A DNA stretch of 64,000 nucleotides. Source: JAAXHH01 sp965225915 (GTDB lineage: Bacteria > JAAXHH01). How positions within the stretch are numbered: the stretch's first letter is position 1; every line of letters starts with the position of its first letter. The notes under the pieces were generated by a model. The model was given only the letters and a program-made list of their open reading frames with translations, had not been told where the DNA came from and ran no database searches. The stretch spans positions 744,001 through 808,000 of the forward strand of contig OZ245326.1 in NCBI GenBank assembly GCA_965225915.1. The letters are read 5' to 3'. The position numbers were made by a program, and so were the translations under genes. Positions 25,982 through 33,737 of the stretch are shown piece after piece.

Positions 25982-26896
25982 TCAACCCGATTCCCGCTCC
26001 TGCGCCCATTCATGCAGCGGAACATCGACCATGTTTTCCGTGAGCCAGTACCGAGACGAAGGATGGAAGTCCGGGTCTGATCCCATCGGATCTCCTTCCG
26101 GTGCCAGGGCGCCCAGCAACTGCCGCCGGACGGGTGAACTTCTTTCAATCAGCCCGGGATCCTGTTCGACGAATTCGGTCGGACGAAGCCACCGGTAGTG
26201 GTATCCCACGTGCATGATCTTCCGCGTCTTTCGTGACAGGTTGGGGCCGACGCAGTGCCACACTGCAGTACGCCACAACACGGCTGATCCGATGGGCAAC
26301 TTGAGCTCGACCGCACCCGCCGGATCGACCCCATTTCCCTGCACCTTCAATTCGGCGGGCCTGCGCCTGTGACTGCCCGGCACCATCCACAGATTTCCGC
26401 AATTGGATTCGGTCATGTCGTAGAGCACGTAGAAGACCTTGATCTCCATGAACGGGAGACGTCCATCGAGGGAAGGGGCCATGAATAGCATATCGCTCGC
26501 CAGGTCGGGATGCCACCCGACATTGTTGTATCCCGCCTTGCCGTCTTCGCCCTTGCCGACACCCGCAACACGCGCCTTCAGGTCCTCGGGATACGGAGGC
26601 CGATAGTCGAGGTGCGTGGTGCGGATCTGGATGTTCCATCCGATCGCGTCCACCACCAGGGGCAACATGAGCGGGTGATCGATGAGGTCGAGAAAGGCCT
26701 CGTGATGCGACAGGGCATTGCGCACGGCAAAGGGATCATCGGGTCCCAGGCCTTTTTTCGCCCGAATCCGGTCCCCAACCTCGTCGATCGCCTGAAGCAG
26801 CCGGTCGATCTCAGTTTGGTTGAGGAAATCGTCGAGAACGATAAATCCCTTCTCGTCGAAGTTCTTTTCCTGCTGTGTCGTCATCGCAAGGGCCAT
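25982..26896 (-). CDS. phytanoyl-CoA dioxygenase (PhyH) family protein
   Basis: 304 aa Fe(II)/2-oxoglutarate oxygenase. The metal triad is visible: His129-x-Asp131 in GWHPDLA and His214 in AVWHCVGPN, with the downstream Arg-rich HVGYHYRWLRP that may bind 2-oxoglutarate. Family members hydroxylate acyl-CoA or small metabolites. Ribosome site GAGGAGG precedes the ATG by about six bases. It converges with the sulfatase (40 bases apart) and stands just upstream of a solute-binding protein on the same strand. A second, divergent PhyH gene is at 57573. Substrate unknown. Confidence 0.9.
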   Translation of the reverse strand: MALAMTTQQEKNFDEKGFIVLDDFLNQTEIDRLLQAIDEVGDRIRAKKGLGPDDPFAVRNALSHHEAFLDLIDHPLMLPLVVDAIGWNIQIRTTHLDYRPPYPEDLKARVAGVGKGEDGKAGYNNVGWHPDLASDMLFMAPSLDGRLPFMEIKVFYVLYDMTESNCGNLWMVPGSHRRRPAELKVQGNGVDPAGAVELKLPIGSAVLWRTAVWHCVGPNLSRKTRKIMHVGYHYRWLRPTEFVEQDPGLIERSSPVRRQLLGALAPEGDPMGSDPDFHPSSRYWLTENMVDVPLHEWAQERESG

Positions 26897-26976
26897 TCAT
26901 CCCTCCTCACCTGGATCTGCGTATTGCGTTGATGCCAGCAACCCACACCCCGCAATCACGAACGATGCGCTCACTT

Positions 26977-28080
26977 TCACCTCGCCAGCCACGTGCTGAA
27001 GCGCTCGTTCATCTCTTCGCCGTTGTCGCTCCACCATTCCCAGTCGCTGTGCAAGGCGCGGACCGCGTTCTCCGGGGTCGTGGGCATGTGTGGTTTCATG
27101 TCCACGCCCGTCTCGGCGTGGGTAGAAATCAGGGGCATGGCGGAACGGCGCGTCGGACTGTAGGCGATGTACCGGGCAAGGTCAGCCATGGACTGAGCAG
27201 TGGAAGCAAAGTCGAGAAACCGGAGTGCGGCTTCGAGGTTGCGCGTGCCCTCGACGATGCCGAAACCGCTCGTATTCAGGATCTGGCTGTCCCAGAGGAT
27301 GATGAAGAGTTGTCCCTCGAGTACCTGGGCATTGAAGATGCGGCCATTGTAGGCCGTAGTCATCACCACCTCACCGTCTGCCAGCATCTGCGGCGGCTGG
27401 GCGCCGGTCTCCCACCAGACGGTCTGTTCCTTTATGGTGTCCAGCTTTCGGAAGGCGCGGCGAACACCTTCCTCCGAGTCCAGCGTGGCGTACACCTCTG
27501 CCGGCGGCACGCCATCGGCCATGAGGGCGAGCTCGAGGTTGACCAGGGGCGAACGGCGCATTCCCCGCCGTCCCGGGAACTTGTTCAGGTCGAAGAAATC
27601 GTCGACGGTGGTGGGTTTCATATCACCGATACGCTCGTCGTTGTATGAAATAACCGTCGAATAGAACAGCTTGGTTACACCACATTCTGTGATCGTACCC
27701 TCGACGAAATCATCCACCGCGGGCGCTCCGTCGGCACCCGGCGACAGGTCATCGATGTTGATCGGAACGAGAAGCCCCTCGTCACATCCCCGCACAAGAT
27801 CCGGAATCTGCAGATCGACCACATCCCAGTACACGTTCCCAACGTCTACCTGCGCGCGGATCTGCGCCAGCCCGCCGTTGTAGTCTTCGAAGTTGATGTT
27901 TATGCCGGTTTCCGCCTCGAACCGCTCGTGGTAGCCTTTCTCGCAAGCGCGGGAATAAGAGCCGCCGAAGCTGACCACGGTGAGGGATTGGGCTTGGGCT
28001 GCTGCTTGGTAACAGAGAAGGACTATGAGTACGATCAGTACCGAAAGGATGTCACGAGCCTTTGGGAGTTGAGTGGTCAT
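26977..28080 (-). CDS. ABC transporter periplasmic solute-binding protein (spermidine/putrescine PotD-like)
   Basis: 367 aa with an N-terminal signal peptide (MTTQLPKARDILSVLIVLIV then a hydrophobic run, cleavage near AQA-QS). The mature part begins LTVVSFGGSYSRACEKGYHE, the characteristic start of PotD-type proteins. It binds polyamines or similar small cations and delivers them to a permease. No permease or ATPase gene lies nearby: the plus-side neighbour is an IS3-family element ending 32 bases upstream of this start. The start is set at ATG 28080 to place the signal peptide; a 19-residue upstream in-frame extension reaches into the IS end and is rejected. Confidence 0.88.
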   Translation of the reverse strand: MTTQLPKARDILSVLIVLIVLLCYQAAAQAQSLTVVSFGGSYSRACEKGYHERFEAETGININFEDYNGGLAQIRAQVDVGNVYWDVVDLQIPDLVRGCDEGLLVPINIDDLSPGADGAPAVDDFVEGTITECGVTKLFYSTVISYNDERIGDMKPTTVDDFFDLNKFPGRRGMRRSPLVNLELALMADGVPPAEVYATLDSEEGVRRAFRKLDTIKEQTVWWETGAQPPQMLADGEVVMTTAYNGRIFNAQVLEGQLFIILWDSQILNTSGFGIVEGTRNLEAALRFLDFASTAQSMADLARYIAYSPTRRSAMPLISTHAETGVDMKPHMPTTPENAVRALHSDWEWWSDNGEEMNERFSTWLAR

Positions 28081-28112
28081 GTTTTTAACGAGGTTAAACT
28101 GATAGTTACGAT

Positions 28113-28147
28113 TGTAGTGCACCCCAAAATGGGACAACCAGTTAAGC
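28113..28147. repeat. left terminal inverted repeat of the IS3-family element
   Basis: Begins TGTAGTGCACCCC, ends AGTTAAGC; orfB's stop codon lies inside it, as is common in this family. It starts 32 bases upstream of the solute-binding protein start. Confidence 0.82.
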
Positions 28148-29004
28148 TACGGTTTTAACACGTGTGGTCATTTGCTCGAACTCAGCAGGTGGTGTGTAGT
28201 CCAGTGCTGAGTGCAAGCGTTTACGATTGTAGAGGTTGTCGATGAAGTAGCCGATACGGGATCGGGCTTCTTCAAGGGATTCGTACTCGTAGAGATAGAC
28301 CTCCTCGTATTTGAGGGTTCTGATGAAGCGTTCTGCTTTTGCGTTGTCATAGGGATTGCCGCGCCGGCTCATGCTGATCTGTATGCCGGCCTTCTTGAGG
28401 GTATCGACATAGGCATTGGAGGCATACTGCACACCCCGGTCCGAGTGATGCACCAGCCCTTCCGGCACCGATCTGGAAGCAAGAGCGCTGTGCAGAGCAT
28501 TAAGGGTCAGGCTGGCATCGAGTGTTCGCTCCAGAGCCCAGCCGATGCATCTTCTGCTGTAGGCGTCGAGTACCACGGCCAGATAGACCCACTCTCGTGC
28601 CAGCCTTATGTAGGTGATTCGGATACCCACAGCTGGTTGACGCCGGTTAGGTTCAGTCCCGGTACCACGTTGGCGTAGACGGCGCGATCGTGGTTCGAGT
28701 CGGTGGTCGATACGAAAGCTTTACGCCGCAGGACAAGCAGATTGTCCTCGCGCATGAGGCGCAGGATCCGCTTGTGGTTCACAGGGTATCCAAGACGCTG
28801 CAGCGCGCGGGTCATGGGACGGTAACCGTAGGAGGGCCAGGAAAGGGCGAGCCTATGGATCCTGTCCCGCAGTTCAAGATCCGGATCGGGGCGACCACTA
28901 CGGCCGCGGTAGTAGCTGGATCGACCGATCGAGAGCGTCTTGCAGAGCCTCTTGACCACGGTACAGTCTGTGGCTACCTGCTTCTGCGCGACCAGGGAGA
29001 TCAT
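28142..29004 (-). pseudogene. IS3-family transposase OrfB, frameshifted at the first catalytic Asp
   Basis: Two minus-strand frames that should be one protein: 28606-29004 (HTH_21-like start, ISLVAQKQVATDCTVVKRLC, then GYPVNHKR) and 28142-28630 (rve integrase core). They overlap at NQLWVS: the upstream frame runs on as ESPT and stops, whereas the family sequence should read W-V-S-D-I-T-Y-I, as the downstream frame ITYIRLAREWVYL does. One base appears missing in the Asp codon (GAATC for GAYATC). The remaining catalytic Asp (HHSDRGVQY) and Glu (NAKAERFIRTLKYEE) are intact. A sequencing error is the main alternative. Confidence 0.85.
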
Positions 29005-29043
29005 GAACTGCCTCCATTGCCTCGGGCTGAGCGTGGGATCTCC

Positions 29044-29322
29044 TTAGGGCCGACTCAAAACTTTTTTTAACAGGTCGTTCTCCATGGTCAACTGACCGAC
29101 TTTACGTTCCAAGGCCGCGATCCGCGCCTCGTCCGAGACCGCCCTGCCGTTGCCGGGGAAAGCCCGCTCACCCTGACGGCGAAGCTGTTGACGCCAGCGA
29201 TGGATCAACGTGGGATGGACCTGATGTTCACGAGCCAGTTGATTGATCGACTTGCCCGAATCGGCTTCCTGGAGGACCTGGAGTTTGAACTCGCGGGTAA
29301 ACTGACGGCGTTTCAGAGTCAT
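29044..29322 (-). CDS. IS3-family transposase OrfA
   Basis: 92 aa with a helix-turn-helix of the Tn3/IS3 OrfA type: FTREFKLQVLQEADSGKSIN, then REHQVHPTLIHRWRQQLRRQ, followed by a leucine-zipper-like tail (AALERKVGQLTMENDLLKK). GAGGAGG precedes the start. An A7G run at the 3' end (complement of 29061-29068) is a slippery site like those used in IS3 frameshifting, but orfB here is in the same frame as orfA, separated by a TAA stop, so a simple -1 shift would not produce a normal fusion. Confidence 0.85.
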   Translation of the reverse strand: MTLKRRQFTREFKLQVLQEADSGKSINQLAREHQVHPTLIHRWRQQLRRQGERAFPGNGRAVSDEARIAALERKVGQLTMENDLLKKVLSRP

Positions 29323-29347
29323 GATGTGCCTCCTCGATCAGAAGGAA

Positions 29348-29382
29348 GCTTAACTCTGTGTCCCGGTCAAGGGTGCAGTACA
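29348..29382. repeat. right terminal inverted repeat of the IS3-family element
   Basis: On the complementary strand it begins TGTACTGCACCC and contains GGGACA and AGTTAAGC, matching the left end at 26 of 35 positions. Flanking bases do not duplicate those at the left end. Confidence 0.82.
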
Positions 29383-29623
29383 GTGTTACTCGATAACATA
29401 CCATGCCCGCTAACCACGGTTCCGAAAACGCACATACATGCATGTAAGCAATCTGTACTAAAGAACAGACTCTTAAGCACTCCTATTTGAATTAACCCGT
29501 TGGAGTGTTTACTAGCCGGGTAGTGTTCTCCAGATAGCATCTATTTGAACACGTTCGTAAAGGGGATATGGTCCTCCACAGGATTCAACGATATTGGTGA
29601 CCGCTACCGGCACGTCAGACCGA

Positions 29624-30187
29624 TCACGTAGCTGGCTCGCGTAAGTCCGGATTCAGGAGACACCTATATTCATGATAGCCAGCCTTGGCCAGAACCTTTA
29701 TCGCTCGGCGCCGTTCCTGGCGGTCACAACAGGGGTCGGGCTTGTAAGCCACAAGATGCAACATCGCATGATGGTCTTCGTCCAGTATGTATTCGCGTGC
29801 GCCAGCGATCACGAGAGCAAGATACCAGTCGTAGGGCTTGAGATCGGGTTTGGTACACGTGGCAAGGTAGGTCGCCACCTTGACGATTTTGTCGCCTTCG
29901 GCTATGCGGACGGAGAAACTGTCGCAACGTTCGTAGCCTTTCCTAACCCCTTCGTAGTTGTCAAGGCAGCAAACCTCCGCTTCCGGAATCTCGAACAGCA
30001 TGCCGGGAGTTCGGCTACCAGTCTTCCGACGAAGTGTCGCTTTCCCGGAACAGTCTTTGCTGGGCTTGCTGAATTCGACGGTCCAGTCGTCGGCGTACGC
30101 ACGCTCCGTCGAAACGGCCCCCGGACAGCGTTTTTTCAGGCGCTCGGTCAGCATGTTCGAGCCGTAGGCGAAGTAACATAACGTCAT
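29624..30187 (-). CDS. gamma-glutamylcyclotransferase-like (AIG2/GGCT fold) protein
   Basis: 187 aa. It begins TLCYFAYGSNML, the YGSN motif that forms the substrate-binding turn of GGCT/AIG2-type proteins, and continues with GAVSTERAYADDW and a helical C-terminal part rich in Cys. A Glu in the EVCCLDNYEG segment may be the catalytic acid, as the family usually uses one after the second strand. The enzymes release 5-oxoproline from gamma-glutamyl amines or peptides. ATG 30187 follows GGAG with eight-base spacing; the longer frame to 30319 is rejected. The gene sits in a region of accessory genes next to the IS element. Confidence 0.83.
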   Translation of the reverse strand: MTLCYFAYGSNMLTERLKKRCPGAVSTERAYADDWTVEFSKPSKDCSGKATLRRKTGSRTPGMLFEIPEAEVCCLDNYEGVRKGYERCDSFSVRIAEGDKIVKVATYLATCTKPDLKPYDWYLALVIAGAREYILDEDHHAMLHLVAYKPDPCCDRQERRRAIKVLAKAGYHEYRCLLNPDLREPAT

Positions 30188-30600
30188 GGTTGGGCTCCGT
30201 TCCTTCGCATGCGTTGTTTCACGACAATCCAGAATACAGGTGGAGAGACGGCCACTGGTATTTCCTACGAAAATTTGGTAGATCAGCCAGAAGCACCGGA
30301 TTGGTTTGAAACATGACATTCTCCAAACACTAAGAAGATCCCTTCGGTGGACTCATTTATTGGGTGATCAGACACTTCAGCGCCAGAATTGAATCCTCTC
30401 TTATGGAATAGTTGAACAAGATATCCAAATTGTAGTTGCGATGCAAGATCGACTAATGATCCACTCCAGAGGTTGAAAGATATCCAGGAGTTGTATGACG
30501 AAGCGATGAAGGGGAAATCAACCCGACCGAACTTGACAATTTGTGAAATATGTATATCTTATCGTAAAATAACTACGTATTTTTATGACTAGGTATACAA
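30188..30600. other. gene-free region upstream of the AAA ATPase
   Basis: About 413 bases. A 10-bp direct repeat AAGATATCCA occurs near 30419 and 30476. The plus-strand stretch after about 30473 encodes LKDIQELYDEAMKGKSTRP then NLTICEICISYRK up to a stop, which is protein-like but has no convincing start, so it may be the end of a lost gene. A promoter candidate is listed separately. No RNA gene is visible. Confidence 0.45.
30533..30560 (+). promoter_or_regulatory. candidate sigma-70-type promoter of the AAA ATPase gene
   Basis: TTGACA (30533-30538, perfect -35) and TATCTT (30555-30560) are 16 bases apart, 40 bases before the ATG at 30601. The same -10 hexamer occurs in the promoter candidate at 14096-14124. 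Confidence 0.5.
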
Positions 30601-31752
30601 ATGACTATCCCCAGGCTGTTTCAAGCACCCAATCGAAGTTTCTTTCTGCTGGGTCCGCGCGGCGTGGGTAAGAGCACGTATCTGCGGCACGCGTTTCCTG
30701 ACGCCCACGTTATCGACCTGCTCTCGGAGGCTACCTTCCAGAGTCTGCTTGCGAATCCGGGACTGCTGGCCGCTGAACTGCGCGCCGTACCGGATGGGCA
30801 ATGGGTAGTACTGGACGAAATACAGAGGTTGCCTTCCCTGCTTAATGAAGTACATCGCTTCATCGAGGAGCGGAAGCTGCGCTTTGTCCTGTGCGGATCT
30901 AGTGCGAGAAAGCTCAAGAGGGCGGGTGTAAACCTGCTTGCAGGTAGGGCTTTGAAGCGCGCAATGCATCCCTTCGTTTCCGAGGAGCTGGGAGACCGGT
31001 TCGAGTTCGGCGACGCCCTGCAACACGGCTTGATGCCCCTGGTGTGGGATTCGGAAGACAGGTCTGATACGCTCGCCGCATATACGCAGATGTATCTCAG
31101 GGAGGAGATCCAGTCCGAGGCCCTGGTGCGCAATCTTGCTGGCTTTGCACGGTTCCTTCCCGTTGCGGCGCTCTTCCACGGTCAGACGCTGAACGCCAAC
31201 AACATTGCCCGGGAAGCCCAGGTGTCACGACCGACAGTGACCAGTTATCTGGAAATCCTGGAGGAGACGCTGCTGTGCTTCCGGTTGCCGGCGTTCGAGG
31301 CAAAACTGCGTGTGCGGGAGAGGAAGCTACCGAAATGGTACTGGTGCGATCCGGGTATTGTCCGTGCGATGAAAGGGCAGAAGGGGCCGCCCTCGCCGGA
31401 GGAACGGGGTGCCTTGTTCGAAGGGCTGGTCGCGCAAATGATCCGGTCCTACACGGACTATCGCGATCTATGCGACGCCTGCTACTACTGGGCGACGGCC
31501 GCACAGAACCAGACCGAAGTGGATTTCCTGCTCGAACGCGGGGGAGAGTTCGTCGCGGTCGAAGTCAAATCCGGCACTACGTTCTCAAAAACCTGGTGCA
31601 AAGGACTGAGGGCATTGGCCGATCTTGATGGCCTGTGTCGACGCATCATCGTCTATCCTGAAGGTCCCGAACTTCGTACCGAGGACAATATCGAGATCCT
31701 ACCGTTCCTGCACTTCTCCAACCTGCTGGCCACCGGTGCCCTGTGGCCGTAA
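30601..31752 (+). CDS. AAA ATPase with DUF4143-type C-terminus
   Basis: 383 aa, the usual length of AAA_14 / DUF4143 proteins. N-terminal P-loop LLGPRGVGKSTYLRH (about residues 17-31), Walker B VVLDEIQRLPSLL (about 69-81), sensor-like FVLCGSSARKLKRAGV, then a winged-helix-like region (NNIAREAQVSRPTVTSYLEI) and a restriction-nuclease-like C-terminal core EVDFLLERGGEFVAVEVKS. The family is abundant, mobile and poorly understood. A promoter candidate lies 40 bases upstream. It is followed by a tandem array of small membrane-anchored proteins, but a link is unproven. Confidence 0.93.
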   Translation: MTIPRLFQAPNRSFFLLGPRGVGKSTYLRHAFPDAHVIDLLSEATFQSLLANPGLLAAELRAVPDGQWVVLDEIQRLPSLLNEVHRFIEERKLRFVLCGSSARKLKRAGVNLLAGRALKRAMHPFVSEELGDRFEFGDALQHGLMPLVWDSEDRSDTLAAYTQMYLREEIQSEALVRNLAGFARFLPVAALFHGQTLNANNIAREAQVSRPTVTSYLEILEETLLCFRLPAFEAKLRVRERKLPKWYWCDPGIVRAMKGQKGPPSPEERGALFEGLVAQMIRSYTDYRDLCDACYYWATAAQNQTEVDFLLERGGEFVAVEVKSGTTFSKTWCKGLRALADLDGLCRRIIVYPEGPELRTEDNIEILPFLHFSNLLATGALWP

Positions 31753-32043
31753 CGTGAACGGTTCCCCGTCCAACCCCTAGGTCCCCGCATTCTCCTTCGG
31801 TTATTCCGCCAGTGCCGTCTATGATCGCCGGCAGTGCATCTCTCGTCTGCTTCCGCCTTCTGCATTCGCTCAATATTCGACGCAATCACGCAGGCCCGCG
31901 CATTAATCTCGTCATTTGCGCGGATTGTTTCCAAGATTCCTGCGCTTTCTCCGACTGGTGTTTTAAGGATCGGTCGCAGCCTACATCGATTGAGTTCGCG
32001 AATGAGACAATGCTCGTAATACTTCGTCGAAGGAATAAAGAAT
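31753..32043. other. gap between the ATPase and the microprotein array
   Basis: About 290 bases without a clear gene. On the minus strand a stretch encodes GILETIRANDEINARACVIA then SNIERMQKAEADE, protein-like but without start or stop context, possibly a relic. The end of the gap (about 32011-32040) carries ATGCTCGTAATAC, repeated before array copy 4 near 33085-33097. Confidence 0.45.
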
Positions 32044-32280
32044 ATGGAACTCGCGCAGCTTCTCACTACCCCAGGCACGCTGCTGATGGCATTCATCTTC
32101 TTCTGGAAACAGGCAAGAACCATCAGCGACGAACTGAAGAGGGAGCTAAAGGAAGAGATCATGTCCGTTCGCAGTGCGGTTTCATCCATCCGGGAAGAAA
32201 TACACGATATGAACGGACGCCTCGGCCAAGTCGAAGGTCTGCTGATGACCTTGGACGTAGAAAGACCGCGTCAGAAGTAG
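32044..32280 (+). CDS. small membrane-anchored coiled-coil protein, array copy 1
   Basis: 78 aa. The N-terminus MELAQLLTTPGTLLMAFIFF contains one transmembrane helix (about residues 6-22), followed by WKQ, a charged heptad-type region (DELKRELKEEIMSVRSAVSS) and a conserved end NGRLGQVEGLLM. The topology predicts an inner-membrane anchor with a cytoplasmic or periplasmic coiled coil. AAGGAA lies upstream. It is the first of four tandem paralogues at 32044-33390. The layout recalls phage XhlA-like or other membrane-anchored coiled coils, but I do not recognise a named family. Confidence 0.72.
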   Translation: MELAQLLTTPGTLLMAFIFFWKQARTISDELKRELKEEIMSVRSAVSSIREEIHDMNGRLGQVEGLLMTLDVERPRQK

Positions 32281-32367
32281 TCGAAACCCCACCGGTGCAA
32301 GTGGCGGGACGAGAGCGTCTGGAACGACTGCCGGACTGCATCCCTTCTCTACGAAGGAGCAACGACG

Positions 32368-32649
32368 TTGGAACTCGCTCAGCTTCTCATTACGCCGGGC
32401 ACGCTGCTGACGGCATTCATCTTCTTCTGGAAACAGGCAAAAGCCAGTGGCGACGAACTGAAGCGGGAGATTAAAGAAGACTTGAAACAGGCAAAGGTCG
32501 GTAGCGACGAACTGAAAAGAGAGATAAAGGAAGAAATAACGTCCGTTCGCAAGGAGGTCTCATCCATCCGGGTCGAAATGCACGATATCAACGGACGCCT
32601 CGGCCGCGTCGAGAGTCTGCTTATGGCCCCGGATGCAGGAGGTTCGTAA
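32368..32649 (+). CDS. small membrane-anchored coiled-coil protein, array copy 2 (TTG start)
   Basis: 93 aa, the longest copy: TM helix ELAQLLITPGTLLTAFIFFW, then the charged segment appears twice (DELKREIKEDLKQAKVGS and DELKREIKEEITSVRKEVSS) before NGRLGRVESLLM. An internal duplication of the DELKREIKE heptad block lengthens its coiled coil. The start codon is TTG at 32368 after AAGGAGC (32354-32360). About 88 bases separate it from copy 1. Confidence 0.72.
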   Translation: MELAQLLITPGTLLTAFIFFWKQAKASGDELKREIKEDLKQAKVGSDELKREIKEEITSVRKEVSSIRVEMHDINGRLGRVESLLMAPDAGGS

Positions 32650-32775
32650 AGAGCGAGCCGTCTCGATGGTTCACGCCACATCAGTTGGCTGACGCATCTT
32701 CATGGCACGGTGAAAGACCCTATTTCGGACACGGCTCAAAGTCGCTCAAAGACCTCATCGAAGGGAACAGGGAAA

Positions 32776-33000
32776 ATGGATCTCGCTCAGCTTCTCGTTA
32801 CCCCGGGCACTTTACTAACGGCCTTCATCTTCTTCTGGAAACAGTCTAAAGCCATCAGCGACGAACTGAAGCGGGAAATCGCGTCCGTGCGCGACGAGGT
32901 TTCCGCCGTCCGGGTAGAAATGCACGACATGAACGGACGCCTTGGCCGCGTCGAAGGTCTGCTGATGACCCCGGAAGTCGGAAGATCGCGCCAGGCGTAG
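32776..33000 (+). CDS. small membrane-anchored coiled-coil protein, array copy 3
   Basis: 74 aa from ATG 32776 (in-frame upstream codons to 32710 are not similar to the other copies). It shows the same plan: MDLAQLLVTPGTLLTAFIFF, a shorter charged segment DELKREIASVRDEVSAVRV, and NGRLGRVEGLLM. It lacks the second KEEI block, so the coiled coil is about 10 residues shorter than in copy 1. The leader CGAAGGGAACAGGGAAA supplies the ribosome site. Confidence 0.72.
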   Translation: MDLAQLLVTPGTLLTAFIFFWKQSKAISDELKREIASVRDEVSAVRVEMHDMNGRLGRVEGLLMTPEVGRSRQA

Positions 33001-33111
33001 CGTGAATCCACACCCGGTGCAAGTGCAGGAATCCGTAGACAGAAAACTACGTTGAGCCTCAATGCGAAACAGCGTATTATGAGGATGCTCGTAATACCTT
33101 ACCTGGGAGCA

Positions 33112-33390
33112 ATGACTTTGGAAATCGCGCAGGCACGCTTCTCATTACGCCAGGCACGCTGCTGATGTCCGTTCGTAAGGGCATTCATCTTCTTCTGGAA
33201 ACAGGCCAAAGCCGGCAGGAACGAACTGAAACGGGAACTAAGGTCAGATATGCAAGAACTGAAGGAAGAGTTAAAGGAAGAAATAATGTCCGTTCGTAAG
33301 GAAGTTTCATCCATCCGGGTAGAAATGCAGGTCGATATGAACGGACGCCTCGGTCGATATCAAGAACACCCCGGTTCTTCAGTTCGTTGA
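33112..33390 (+). pseudogene. array copy 4, disrupted by two insertions
   Basis: Starts ATGACTTTGGAAATCGCGCA like copies 1-3. An extra GCACG after CGCAG and an extra block containing ATGTCCGTTCGTAAGG (33165-33180) break the reading frame in the TM segment, giving a stop after about 16 codons. The latter block is an exact 16-bp copy of 33286-33301 within the same gene, a template-switch or slippage scar. Downstream, the coiled-coil part is still readable (VSSIRVEM...NGRLGR) but ends in an unrelated tail. Confidence 0.78.
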
Positions 33391-33409
33391 GGGATTGCGC
33401 AGGTTAACG

Positions 33410-33595
33410 CCCAGGGCCAGGAATGGCGACAAATGATAGACCCGATTGGTGATCCGCGAGACCAGTTCGGGCGAGATTCTTCGGATCGAAGCTGCCCTCG
33501 CGGCGATCTCTACCGGCAGATCGCCCTTGTCGGCCGAGCGTCTTGGTGGTCTTGCCGTTGCGACTGTTGCCGCAATTCGCAATCTATGCTATGCG
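33410..33595 (-). pseudogene. IS256/Mutator-family transposase relic
   Basis: Minus-strand frames give pieces resembling the N-terminal part of IS256-type transposases: NCGNSRNGKTTKTLG, then GDLPVEIA in the second frame, then RDRREGSFDPKNLAR in the first. Family members read RNG..KT..G..L.I..PRDR.GSF.P in that order. The pieces need two frame changes, so the gene is dead and only about 60 codons remain. Assignment is by pattern, not by search. Confidence 0.5.
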
Positions 33596-33655
33596 GTTCC
33601 GCCGGTTATCCTTAATACCTCTTCATCAGTTGTGCAGTCCCCGGAATCTCCTCGA

Positions 33656-33690
33656 CCCTTCGCCAGCTTCCTCCGCAATAACTCGTTGTG
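33656..33690 (-). repeat. duplicated fragment of the gatB 3' end
   Basis: Reads NELLRRKLAKG on the minus strand, against NELLRKKLAEG at the end of gatB (34422-34460). 25 of 33 bases match, with differences concentrated at wobble positions. It lies about 770 bases from the gatB end, with the secreted-protein gene between them. Confidence 0.55.
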
Positions 33691-33737
33691 ATGTTTGCGG
33701 AAATCCAGGAAACACTAAGTAGCTATTCGACAAAATC

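Larger units (their letters stand above)
28113..29382 (-). mobile_element. IS3-family insertion sequence (IS150-like), transposase frameshifted
   Basis: A 1270-bp element. The left end (28113-28147) and right end (29348-29382, reverse complement) are imperfect 35-bp inverted repeats starting TGTA and matching 26 of 35, with blocks TGCACCC, GGGACA and AGTTAAGC in common. It carries orfA (29044-29322) and orfB (28142-29004), both on the minus strand, reading toward the solute-binding protein. No matching 3-4-bp target duplication is visible. A frameshift in orfB disrupts the transposase, so the element is probably non-autonomous or decaying. Confidence 0.87.

Noticed and set aside
28109..29386. 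Target-site duplication of the IS element
   Set aside because: The bases before 28113 (CGAT) and after 29382 (GTGT) do not match, so no duplication can be claimed.
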